From contig NC_061463.1 in assembly GCF_022581195.2 (NCBI RefSeq), positions 6,200,001 to 6,264,000 of the forward strand: a DNA stretch of 64,000 bases. Direction: 5' to 3'. Both the position numbers and the translations under genes were made by a program. The notes beneath the pieces were generated by a model, which was given only the letters and a program-made list of their open reading frames with translations, had not been told where the DNA came from and did not search any database. Position 1 is the first letter of the stretch. Every line of letters starts with the position of its first letter. The stretch comes from Helicoverpa zea. Taxonomy: Eukaryota; Arthropoda; Insecta; Lepidoptera; Noctuidae. Shown here one piece after another: positions 54,601 through 64,000 of this stretch.

Positions 54601-55293
54601 CTCCACTACCGCCGAACTTTGATCCTCCATTACTGAATCGTGATGAGCCGTTGCTGCTCCCGAACTTCCTTTCTCCGCCAAATTTGGAACCACCGCTTCC
54701 ACCACGGCTATTGTTCCAACTACTAGACCTAAGAAAAAGAAATCGCAATTAATTGACATTAATCATGACAGTGATAGTTCAAACACGTGTTGAATTAATT
54801 AATTGTGCCAAGTTCGCACGTGTTTCAAACCGGTTTTGATAGCTTTATCGGTCTTATCACGTTTATACCTACCGTGAAGTATTATTAATCATCACGCTTT
54901 ACCAAACTCGTTATAAATTAAACCCAAGTATTGATCGCTAGGCAGGGAAAATGCGTCATTGCGGGTTTTGCCACGCATGCGCGTCATGAAAGCCACCATG
55001 GATCAATGATTTACGAGTACACAAGATGGCGAAATAGCATTGAGACTAACTTTCATAATACCTATTCAGATCAATAGAATAGCCATGTTTTGAAATAGTA
55101 CACATTTTTGTAATGCAAAAACACATTTTTGACTCTAGAATCCATTTACAATAAAGGAAATAGCATTACTATTTGATAATAACGATGGTCAAACAAACGT
55201 AACATTGAATGCAGAAATAAAAATTAATATCATAAAAAATACTGAAATAATAGCAAAAACTAATTTTAAGACGTACGTAAATAATACTTACAT
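51666..55293 (-). CDS. Rm62: DEAD-box RNA helicase DDX5/Rm62 (p68)
   Basis: Coding exons: AT of the start codon at 55293-55292, 54728-53655, 53476-53238, 52275-52097, 51851-51666 (TAA), giving 559 residues. It is a nuclear ATP-dependent RNA helicase acting in splicing, transcription and RNA processing. The N-terminus is Gly/Ser/Arg-rich with FGG repeats (residues 5-75). The core has 'PTPIQAQGWP', 'AQTGSGKT', 'PTRELA', 'TPGRLIDF', 'DEADRMLDMGF', 'SATWPKEVR', 'ATDVAARGL' and 'HRIGRTGR'. The C-terminus has a Gly/Arg/Asn-rich RGG-type tail ending NDY. The first intron splits the ATG (AT|G), giving MSSSWNNSRGG. All core residues are intact. It shares intron phases with the paralogue at 16285-19115. 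It lies head-to-head with HDAC1. Confidence 0.93.
52276..53237 (-). promoter_or_regulatory. Long DDX5 intron with a non-repetitive GC-richer block
   Basis: The intron between the motif V and motif VI exons is 962 bp. Its part at about 52,560-52,960 is less AT-rich than the other introns and matches no repeat in this window. In vertebrate DDX5/DDX17, and reportedly other animals, an intron in this region is conserved and retained for self-regulation. Whether that holds here is inference. Confidence 0.25.
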
Positions 55294-56830
55294 ATTGCTG
55301 GATGTGATTTATTCCACGATGTTAAAAGTAATTCAAGATTATTTTTAAGTAGCAGGGTCGACCTGTAAGTAAAATGGGCGATGGTTAAACTAAAAAATCA
55401 TCACAGTCGCACATCACATTACAAAATATTACTTAGGAACTTAACACTTGCAGGAAAATCAGTTTCTCAAGAATTATAATCAAGAAACATTAAGTGACTT
55501 TAAAAAACAGAAAAAAGCAAAATATTTTTTTTAATTTAATGAAACACGTCCCACCTTGACCACTGCTATCGCCGAAAGGAGCGATTGGTGAAGTGAAGAA
55601 CGGTTTGGTTCTAAACCTGAACGAAAACATGAAATCATTCGTTATTAGTTAAGGAAGGTCCAATCGACTAATTACATACTAAAATATGAATTAGTCGATT
55701 TATCTGACGAAATTGCTGTTTAATGAATGATTGTTTCGCTTGGATTTTTGTAAAAGTTAAGACATTTTGAGATTAAAATATGATAATTATTATCACAAGA
55801 CAATTTAACTTCTGAGAAGTAGGTGATTTATCGATTCCGGTGGCTGCGCAGGCCGATCACGTAGTAATCGAATGTCGTTGGAATACGATTGGTCTTATTT
55901 ATTTATTCACATCACAAAGTATTTTGCCCTTACAGATAACTTAATCTAATTCGACATAGTACTTATAAATAGGTCCTTAACTATATTTCCTTACAAACTA
56001 CACAGTAAGTGGCCCTTGCGAATTCGCTCAGTGTACAGTTAAATGTGTATATCAGTAGCAGGATATCTGATCTATCTATACTAATATTATAAAGCTGAAG
56101 AGTTTGTTTGTTTATTTGAACGCGCTAATCTCAGGAACTAGGTACTGGTCCGATTTGAAAAATTATTTCAGTGTTAGATAGCCCATTTATCGAGGAAGGC
56201 TATAGGCTATAGGCTTTTTATCCGGGTTCGTGCAGAGGTTTCCACGGGATGCGGGTGAAACCGCTGGCAGAAGCTAGTGGTTAAAACTACTGTTGCGATT
56301 CAATTTCAATTCATATTCAATTTTGACATTATTAACTTAGGACAAACGGGTCCCAGAGTTCTTATATAAATCTATACTTCATTAATTCGCATGGGTACTG
56401 TTACTATATGTTTCGGAATATGCTGGTTGGTTAGATCACTACGAGGTAAACACAGATATTTGCGTACAAGTCGTGTACTGGAGGACCCTACTTGAACCAA
56501 ACTGTACTACAATCTACATATACGCGATCTATTATATGTGTTCGTACCGTTTGTACACACCACTGCTGCACTGCATGCTGGCCTTTATCTAGATCGAAAA
56601 TACACTGTATCTTCATCTTCCTTCACCTCTTTTTTAATTTTCTTTTTTAATAGGACAACACCAACCTGGATGCATTCACTCTCAATCATCATTCGGTCAT
56701 TCATTCACTCACACTCGTCAAACAGGGAAGTTTGTGCGGTGATGTTCATGTTTCTGAAATTTATTTATTAGTCGAAATAACCAATAATTTGTGTGAATTT
56801 CGAAGTTTAATTGATACTTAATACTTAGAA
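55294..56830. promoter_or_regulatory. Divergent promoter region, DDX5/Rm62 and HDAC1
   Basis: About 1.5 kb between the two start codons, holding both 5' UTRs. Plus-strand GATGGCGAA-type strings near 55,024 (in DDX5 intron 1) resemble the YY1/Pho site but are only suggestive. A Helitron-like element at 56075-56277 lies between the genes. No TATA box was assigned. Confidence 0.35.
56075..56277 (+). mobile_element. Helitron-like non-autonomous element
   Basis: Begins TCTATACTAATATTATAAAG after A (56074) and ends GAAGCTAG before T (56278): TC start, CTAG end, A/T target. A GC-rich near-palindrome (GCGGGTGAAACCGC) lies just before the end. Same family as 17714-17881. Confidence 0.78.
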
Positions 56831-59800
56831 ATGGCGATGCAACCACACAGCAAGAAGAGAGTGTGCTATTATTATGATAGTAAGTATGAAAAAGTTTGTT
56901 ACCCGCCACTGTGTTGTTGAAAGCATCCATACATATTTCAAAGTAATATTCATAGAAAATCACTATTATTGAATGTTTGGGATGTATTCAACATATGTTT
57001 ACTATAAAAATAGGATATTGTCTTACTTAAAGCCCACAAAATCGTCTTGAAGAATTTATGCTCATATGTGTTGAGTCACTTAGTGGCGTCTGTACTGCGT
57101 TCTGTGCTCTCATTGGTCGCCTGTCTTTCGTTCGCATCTTGATATGTGTGGTACAGACTCTCATGTGTCAAGCCATAAAATGAATTGAGTAACATGCTTT
57201 TATGAAGTTGAAATTGATAATGTAAAATATTTATTTGCTTTCAGGTGATATTGGAAACTATTATTATGGACAGGGACATCCGATGAAACCTCACCGTATA
57301 CGTATGACTCACAACTTGCTACTTAATTATGGGTTATACAGAAAAATGGAAATATATGTAAGTAACAATTTTTTCCTCCTTGAACATGCAACAAAACAAG
57401 GTCTTGTACCAAATAGATGGATAGTTAAGTCTGAGCTCATGTTCCCCAAGTTATTTTTATCATGTCACCACTTGCACAATTCAGGTTGTTTTGATGGACA
57501 CCTTGATATCTCAATTTTACAAATTTCCTGATAGAATGTCAGCTTACAAATAACTAAAATAGGATTTAGATTCTAAATTAAAGCGAAGATATTAGAAAAC
57601 TTTCATATATATGTACCGAAAATGAGACATTCTTAAAATCATGAAACATTTTCCAAAAACGGAAAATAAAAATATGTATTATATTTCAGAGACCCCACAA
57701 AGCTACAGCTGATGAGATGACAAAGTTCCACTCAGATGACTACATTCGCTTCCTGCGCTCAATCAGACCTGACAACATGTCCGAGTACAACAAACAGATG
57801 CAAAGATGTAAGAATTATTGCTTATAAATATTATTTATTTACTGAGCCCTATGTATCTACTGTCTGCAGTACAACTGCATTCAAATGGAGATTACCACAC
57901 ATCAATAAAAATAGCCTGTATGTTATTCTCATATTTACATATTACCCGTCTTACCACAAAAACTTTTAAACGTCAGTTTATGCCTTGTCTAAAAAAATGT
58001 CAAATTATGACGTTGACATATGGTTCATTTTGCAGCCAATATTTTATTAGACAAGTGTAAAACAGGGTTTAAAGTTTTTGTAGTAAGGCCCTACAAAGCT
58101 AAGTTAGACTGTAACAAACTCACAGACATGCCCACAGTCTTCCATACATTCTAACAATTATTTATCTACGTTCTACATTTTGTTACCTAGCTTGTTAGAC
58201 TGAAATAATTTATCATTTATGAGTGAAATCTACTAGTATTAATGAATAGAGGTAATGAAGATGTGTTGATAGCTATTTAGTACCATTGTTTATATTTATG
58301 TTTGTTTACAGTCAATGTGGGTGAAGATTGTCCAGTGTTTGATGGTCTCTATGAGTTCTGCCAGCTGTCTGCTGGGGGCTCAGTGGCTGCTGCAGTAAAA
58401 CTTAATAAACAGGTAAGGGTTTCATTCATGGTTTCAGTTGCTTACATGTAATGTTATAGTTATTTCCATATTTATGGGGCTTTGGAAAAATTTGCTAGTT
58501 GCATTCAGAATTTTTGAGTTTGGTCTAAGATGCTCCTCTAAACTGTACAATTTGGCTGAATGTAAAGTAGCTTTCTGTCTATTCTACAAAAACATTTTCT
58601 AATAACTGACTTTCAACAGGCTTCCGAAATCTGCATCAACTGGGGTGGAGGTCTTCATCATGCCAAGAAATCAGAAGCATCTGGTTTCTGTTACGTGAAT
58701 GACATAGTGTTGGGCATTCTTGAGCTGCTCAAATACCACCAGAGAGTACTGTACATTGACATCGATGTTCACCATGGAGATGGAGTGGAAGAGGCTTTCT
58801 ATACCACAGACAGAGTCATGACAGTGTCATTCCACAAATATGGAGAATACTTCCCTGGAACAGGTTAGTTGCAACAATACATGTATTTTTGTCCAAAGGC
58901 AAGGTAGAACAAGAACAACATGAGACATTTACTGCCACTAATTCCTCAAAGCCATATTTACTGAAATAGAATAGATAACTTATCATGGTATTCTAAACAC
59001 TAATATAATATTGTGTTGCAGGTGATTTACGTGACATTGGCGCCGGCAAAGGTAAATACTACGCCGTGAACATACCACTGCGCGACGGAATGGATGACGA
59101 ATCATATGAATCCATCTTCGTGCCCATCATCTCTAAAGTCATGGAAACATTCCAGCCGAGTGCCGTCGTGCTTCAATGTGGCGCCGATTCTCTTACAGGT
59201 ATGTAATCAAACTTTAAAAGATGACCATATAACTATATTTTAGGTATAACTCTTCCAGAAGTAGTCACACCATGATTTTGTAGTGGTGTTTTGATGCTAA
59301 ATTAGTTATTTCTCGTTGTCAACAGGAGACAGGTTGGGTTGTTTCAATCTAACAGTACGAGGCCACGGCCGCTGTGTAGAGCTCGTAAAGAGATTCGGTT
59401 TACCATTTTTGCTGGTTGGAGGAGGAGGGTAAGTTTTCAAAGAAAATCTCTAAGTCACCGAATTTGTTCGTTCTTGCTGCATATATTTTCTGACTTTTTT
59501 TCTTATTCTCTTTCTAGCTACACAATTCGAAATGTTTCACGTTGCTGGACTTACGAGACATCAGTAGCACTTGGTGTTGAAATTGCAAATGAGCTTCCAT
59601 ACAATGACTACTTCGAATACTTTGGTCCGGACTTCAAACTGCATATATCTCCAAGCAACATGTCAAATCAAAACACGTCAGAGTATTTGGAGAAAATAAA
59701 GAACAGGCTCTTTGAAAATCTGAGAATGTTACCTCATGCACCAGGCGTTCAGGTAAACAATTATAACTTCATTATTAACTTTATTTGTACAAATATTTTA

Positions 59801-60657
59801 TATGTTAAATGTAACGTAAATTCATTATTTGATCACAGGTACAAGCCATTCCAGAAGACGCGGTTAATGATGAATCTGAGGATGAAGACAAAGTTGATAA
59901 AGACGAAAGGCTGCCACAAAGTGAAAAAGTATGTACCTTTTAATTTTATACTCGCTGTTTTCGCGCCGTTTCCTGAATAAAATAATATAGCCTATGTTAC
60001 TTGGGAATAGTTTAGCTTCCCAACAGTGAAATAATTCAGCGAAACGGAGTTCGCCGGGTTTGCTAGTTATTACTCAATTTTATCTTAGAAAAACATTATA
60101 AATAATTAGAAGGACGATTATTTTTTCAACCCATTTCTTTTACGTACAGAAATTTCATATTATTTTGTATTTGTTTATCAGGACAAGCGCATTACTGGTG
60201 ACGGTGAGCTCTCAGATTCTGAAGATGAAGGAGAAGGTGGCCGTCGCGACAACAGGTCGTACCGGACGCCACAGCCGCGCAAGCGTCCGCGCCTAGACAA
60301 GGACGGGTCCACTATCAAAGATGAAATCAAAAGTAAGTAATCTTAACAATCAATTGTACCTTGTATGTAAAACAAATGCGATGTGCACCACAGTATCTTT
60401 GTGTTAGGTAGCCATTTTTACTCTTGCTATTTTCTCACTATAAATAACCAGATTAACCTCCAAACTCTGTCAAGAAAGATTGTATCAAATTCAAATTTTA
60501 TTTGTGTTAAATATAACTATATTCAGATTTATGTATTGCTGTGGGTGTATGTTCTGATATTAATTTATGTGTTTTTATAGCAGAAGACTCAAAGGATGAT
60601 GTCAAAAACATCAACAGTGTAGAAGAACCAAAGAAAGACATGCCTCCAATTCCCTGA
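56831..60657 (+). CDS. HDAC1: Histone deacetylase 1 (Rpd3 class I)
   Basis: Coding exons 56831-56879, 57245-57357, 57690-57807, 58312-58412, 58620-58863, 59022-59198, 59326-59428, 59518-59752, 59839-59928, 60182-60332 and 60581-60657; all junctions keep frame and give 485 residues. It is a nuclear zinc-dependent lysine deacetylase, the catalytic subunit of Sin3, NuRD and CoREST complexes. Catalytic features are 'GGGLHHAKKSEASGFCYVND' (paired His near 138-139), 'IDIDVHHGDGV' (Asp and His zinc ligands near 172-176), 'VLQCGADSL' (zinc Asp near 262) and 'GGGGYTIRNVSRCW' (Tyr near 301). The C-tail is acidic with 'LSDSEDE', a CK2-type phospho-site pattern, then a basic 'RKRPR' signal. Start ATGGCGATG; the second Met is 2 codons on. 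The last intron ends in TAGCAG, allowing two in-frame acceptors. Confidence 0.97.
59985..60080. repeat. Fragment of a dispersed repeat in an HDAC1 intron
   Basis: AATATAGCCTATGTTACTTG followed by TTAGCTTCCCAACAGTGAAA resembles the 3' portion of a repeat that also appears in part at 62255-62500. Non-coding. Confidence 0.4.
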
Positions 60658-62254
60658 TGTACGCGCTAAACACCGTCGTTGTTCAAGCACACTGTCATGC
60701 AATGTCAAGACACGTGCCACGAGACAAACACGGGTGTTTCATGATAACGAGCGCGTTGTACCCAGACAACGTTTATAATTCTTGATGTAGTGCTCCAAAA
60801 AGAATATTATATATTTTGATACCAGACAAAAGCAGAAGATTGCAAGTAGACGTTTCCGGATCTCAATTTTTTGTAACAGTTAGTTCCTCTCCATTATCCG
60901 AATGGGAACCTGTCCATAAATGAGAGTAATCATTTTATTACAGTGTGTGTCACAAAACAATCCAGTTTTAAGATCAAGGGCACTGTTAATGGACTACAAT
61001 TTTTCAGACTAGTTATGTGTAATTTTATCTTCTACACAAGTAGTAGCTTCATCTAAAGTTAAGATTTTTGTATTTGATAAAAATGTAGTTATAGTCCATT
61101 TTAAATTAATGCGATTGTCAAAGTAATTTTGAGACATAAGTTATGATTTTCTTACAAATTCTCTAGCTATAGTTAAAACACTGAACGAAAAGTGTTTGCA
61201 TTTCAAGTATTTCTTTTTTGTTATAGATCTGCCCAAAGTGGTGTTTGACATTTTACACGATTACACGTGCCCCTGATATTCCAAAACTATCAGGAACAGC
61301 TTGTTTGTATTAAAATGTCAAACACTTACAGTGGTTTGTCCTAGAATGAGGGTTTTCAGTTCTTTTTCTGCCTCCAGATGCACCTACGTAAGCGTCAGGT
61401 CCAATCAGCTCCTAGATAGCACCTAAAAATCGTAGTCTTTCATATAAATATTTACTGCCAGAAGATTGGCGAACAAATAACGGCATTGCGCTCAAATAAC
61501 GGCTTTCATCTGCAATTTTATTTGCATACATGTGCATTGCACGACTTTTAAGAGCGAATAATCCAAAAACAGGTGTTGGAACTGAAGCAATAATGCTGTC
61601 ATCTCATGTAGAACTTTTCAGAAAATCCTCATTATCTCGCTAGTTGTAAATTATTTTTATTGAAATGACATTTGAAATTAATGCAGTTTTTACACTGAGT
61701 GTTCTTTTCAACATTGTGAAATTATTCCACCCATAAGACATGTCTAGACCAGAGCCAATTGATTTGGATTAGTTTCCTCCAGATAAAAATAGTAACTTTT
61801 CATTAATGTATTTGGGCATGTTAAAGTTTTTTAGGGAATTTATGAATAACTTTTATTTTTATTATATATCAATAATTATAAATTCTCTATGAAACTGAAT
61901 CCTATAATTTAGGGAGTAACAACTAAGGTATTTTTCAATTGAATCACAATGGGATACCATATTATTACATGTAATTCTGTAAATAGCAGTCCTCATGTAG
62001 ATGTGGAAACTTAAATGTAGAAGCTGCCTGAAAGAGAGGTTGATGTGGCAGCTTTTACACAATGCGAATTTTTACTATGTATAAAATAACCGTGTTTAGT
62101 TCATTTGAATTGGAAAAATATTTAACTCGCAACTCTGGTTTAAGTATTGAGGGTGATGATGACGAATATTTTATTATTCGCATAAGATAGAATAAGACTG
62201 TAAATATATTTTTTATTGTTCAATATATCAAAATGTGTCGAATTTGGTGTTTTA
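60658..62254 (+). other. HDAC1 3' UTR and downstream region
   Basis: No further coding region was found. AT-rich sequence consistent with a long 3' UTR. The polyadenylation site was not fixed: AATAAA-like strings are sparse before 62,100. Confidence 0.35.
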
Positions 62255-62510
62255 TTACCATACCGGCTGTTGCCCGCGACTTCGTCTGCGTGAGCAATAT
62301 AGAATTTCCAATTTCGTTTATTTAATCATTCATTGCTCAACCCCCGAAGGGGATAGCGTGATAATATATAGCCTATGTGTTGAACCGGCCCCCAGGTAAT
62401 AGTCATGCAAAATTTGATTTAAATCCATGCAGTACTTTTTGAGTTAATCCGGGACAAACAGATAAACAGACATACAGACAAAAATTCTAAAAACTACATA
62501 TTTAGGTTCA
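62255..62510. repeat. Dispersed retroelement-like repeat
   Basis: The stretch from GGCTGTTGCCCGCGACTTCG to CAGACATACAGACAAAAATT has the makeup of a common insect interspersed repeat tail. It is non-coding here. A run of C lies just after it at 62526-62540. Confidence 0.45.
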
Positions 62511-62540
62511 GAATCGATTATGGATCACCCCCCCCCCCCC

Positions 62541-64000
62541 CAAGTATTAAAAAAAATTCAATGTACAGTTTTGGCTTTCCTATCATTTTATTATAATATG
62601 TATAGATCACATCAATCATTAATTTGTTTTTTGTGTGAAGTCAGAGTTTGACCTTACTACCTGAGTTGTTTATTCTAACCTCAGTTCAGAATGTAAATTA
62701 TGGAAATAATCCTTTGATTTTATTTCCGTTTTACACGAATTTAAAAGCACCATTTTTTTACTAACGAAACAGTTTGACCTTTATAGATGTGTTTTTTACT
62801 AAAAATCTTACCCTACAAGGCCCAAGCCTGCATGCAACTTAATACATACATGGAACGTTGGAAGGGAAATGAAACAAAGATATTGTATAATGTATGTAAT
62901 TTTAAACGATTATCACAACGCTCTAGACATAAATTGCACCATAAAATAAAAGTACCTTAAAATCAGTCTGGTACCAAAGAGCTAGATAAAACCAACTAAA
63001 TTGGAATGAATATAAAAATACTATGAAATAATTTAGCAATATACATCTACCTCAATCAGTAATTTTACATACAGGAAACTCCAGTACGAGACAGCCTTTA
63101 TGAATTCAAGAGATAAATGAATGTAATAGTTTTACAAATATTTACTCTAATGAACACTTAACTGTATGGGGCGAGTCATCTACTTTCATCAAATTATCGC
63201 AAAATTGAACCTTACATACATCTCTGCAAGTGCACTAATCTAAAAACTCACTTCACGTTTGAACTTCATTTTAAAATCACACTTGTTAAATATTTCAAAA
63301 TACATGTCTACTTTAAAATTTACAAAGGAATGTATAAACTGGAAGATATCTGTCATGGTAAATTATATTACAAACGTATTCTCAGAATTCATAATAAATT
63401 CGGACGTAAAACAATTGTGCGTAATTAATTATGTAGGCCTTTTAAAATATGACTAGTTAAGACCAATAACTTTCCGATCCGAACGCCTTACCAATCCTGA
63501 ACAAATTGAAACCCATATTGTAATACATAGTGGTTTGAATCTAACATTATGTAAAAGGTGACCTATGTCGTTACTGCATTCTTGTCAAGTAGGTAGTTTG
63601 ACCTGCCGAATTTAAGGCTGGAGCTTTTAATATAAATGGGTGGAAATACCCAGTACGTGTCAAGTAAGTAATAACTAAAACGGGGCCACCATAACGGAAC
63701 CAGTAACCGTTGTAATACTTTATTCTTTTCTAGCAATCCCACAGTAATACTAGAATCATTATGGCATGTAAAAAGATAAAGATGTCATCAAAGGGTAACT
63801 GTCGAATGATTCCTCGGGTGTCTCATTTTAGTCATTGAAGCATTATGTCAATCGAGAATGACATCATTTTTTCTCGTTGTATTATCATAGAATATAATAA
63901 TACTTTACAGTAAAATGTGATTTTACTCTAGACGCTAAACGCGTATCTACCAAAATCTGAACATTTGTGCGTAAGTAGGTAACCACGAACCTGTGATGAA
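62541..64000. other. AT-rich spacer at right edge, no gene seen
   Basis: Only short chance frames on both strands. No splice-consistent coding block, RNA gene or repeat family was recognised. Confidence 0.4.

Noticed and set aside
54439..54759. ORFs opposite or shifted from the DDX5 N-terminus
   Set aside because: Shadows of the Gly-rich coding repeats in other frames.
59339..59980. 213-codon ORF in the HDAC1 region
   Set aside because: A read-through of HDAC1 exons and introns; only the exon 8 part is real coding sequence.

Overview
This is a eukaryotic nuclear window that looks lepidopteran (moth or butterfly). The evidence is spliced GT-AG genes, AT-rich spacers, short Helitron-like elements starting TCTATACTAATATTATAAAG, a tRNA-derived SINE with an ATC-repeat tail, and a dense crowd of hAT, Tc1, non-LTR and LTR elements. 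No species can be named from the sequence alone.

Left part (1-19.1 kb), all host genes on the minus strand. Three tandem paralogues of an axonemal CFAP100/CCDC37-like (MIA1-like) coiled-coil protein lie at 2448-4142, 4439-6220 and 8593-12626. The third has one intron, and that intron holds a hAT element that itself holds a 5'-truncated non-LTR retrotransposon. Next is a TEX47-like gene (13014-15646), in which one 210-nt phase-0/phase-0 exon lies in a 342-bp tandem duplication with apparently identical copies. Then comes a five-exon DEAD-box helicase of the DDX5/Rm62 family (16285-19115) with an Arg/Leu-rich N-terminus that looks like a mitochondrial presequence and an Asn/Tyr/Lys repeat tail.

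Middle part (19.1-51.1 kb) is almost entirely mobile DNA. It includes a Russian-doll stack of at least four terminal-inverted-repeat elements (21.2-24.7 kb). Two related LTR-bounded elements without gag/pol follow: about 25.57-37.78 kb, and 41,895-47,783 with a clean 5-bp target duplication. Each carries its own minisatellites. The first has been invaded by a SINE, an intact-looking Tc1 transposon and a two-ORF non-LTR retrotransposon. Also present are a 1.3-kb TA-flanked element with a readable empty site, a 0.7-kb inverted repeat around the second LTR element, and a 1.7-kb transposon with a 64-bp perfect TIR and 9-bp target duplication that carries a hairpin array.

Right part (51.1-64 kb): the main DDX5/Rm62 helicase gene (minus, 51666-55293; its start codon is split by an intron) lies head-to-head with HDAC1/Rpd3 (plus, 56831-60657, eleven coding exons, 485 residues). 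The two helicase genes share all four intron phases (2, 2, 1, 0), so they are paralogues that kept their exon structure. The last 3.3 kb holds the HDAC1 3' region and a dispersed repeat.

The host genes suggest two themes: sperm or cilium biology (CFAP100-like trio, TEX47-like) and RNA/chromatin control (two helicases, HDAC1). No operon-like linkage is implied. Splice sites were assigned by eye from reading frame and GT/AG; no alignment or transcript data were available.
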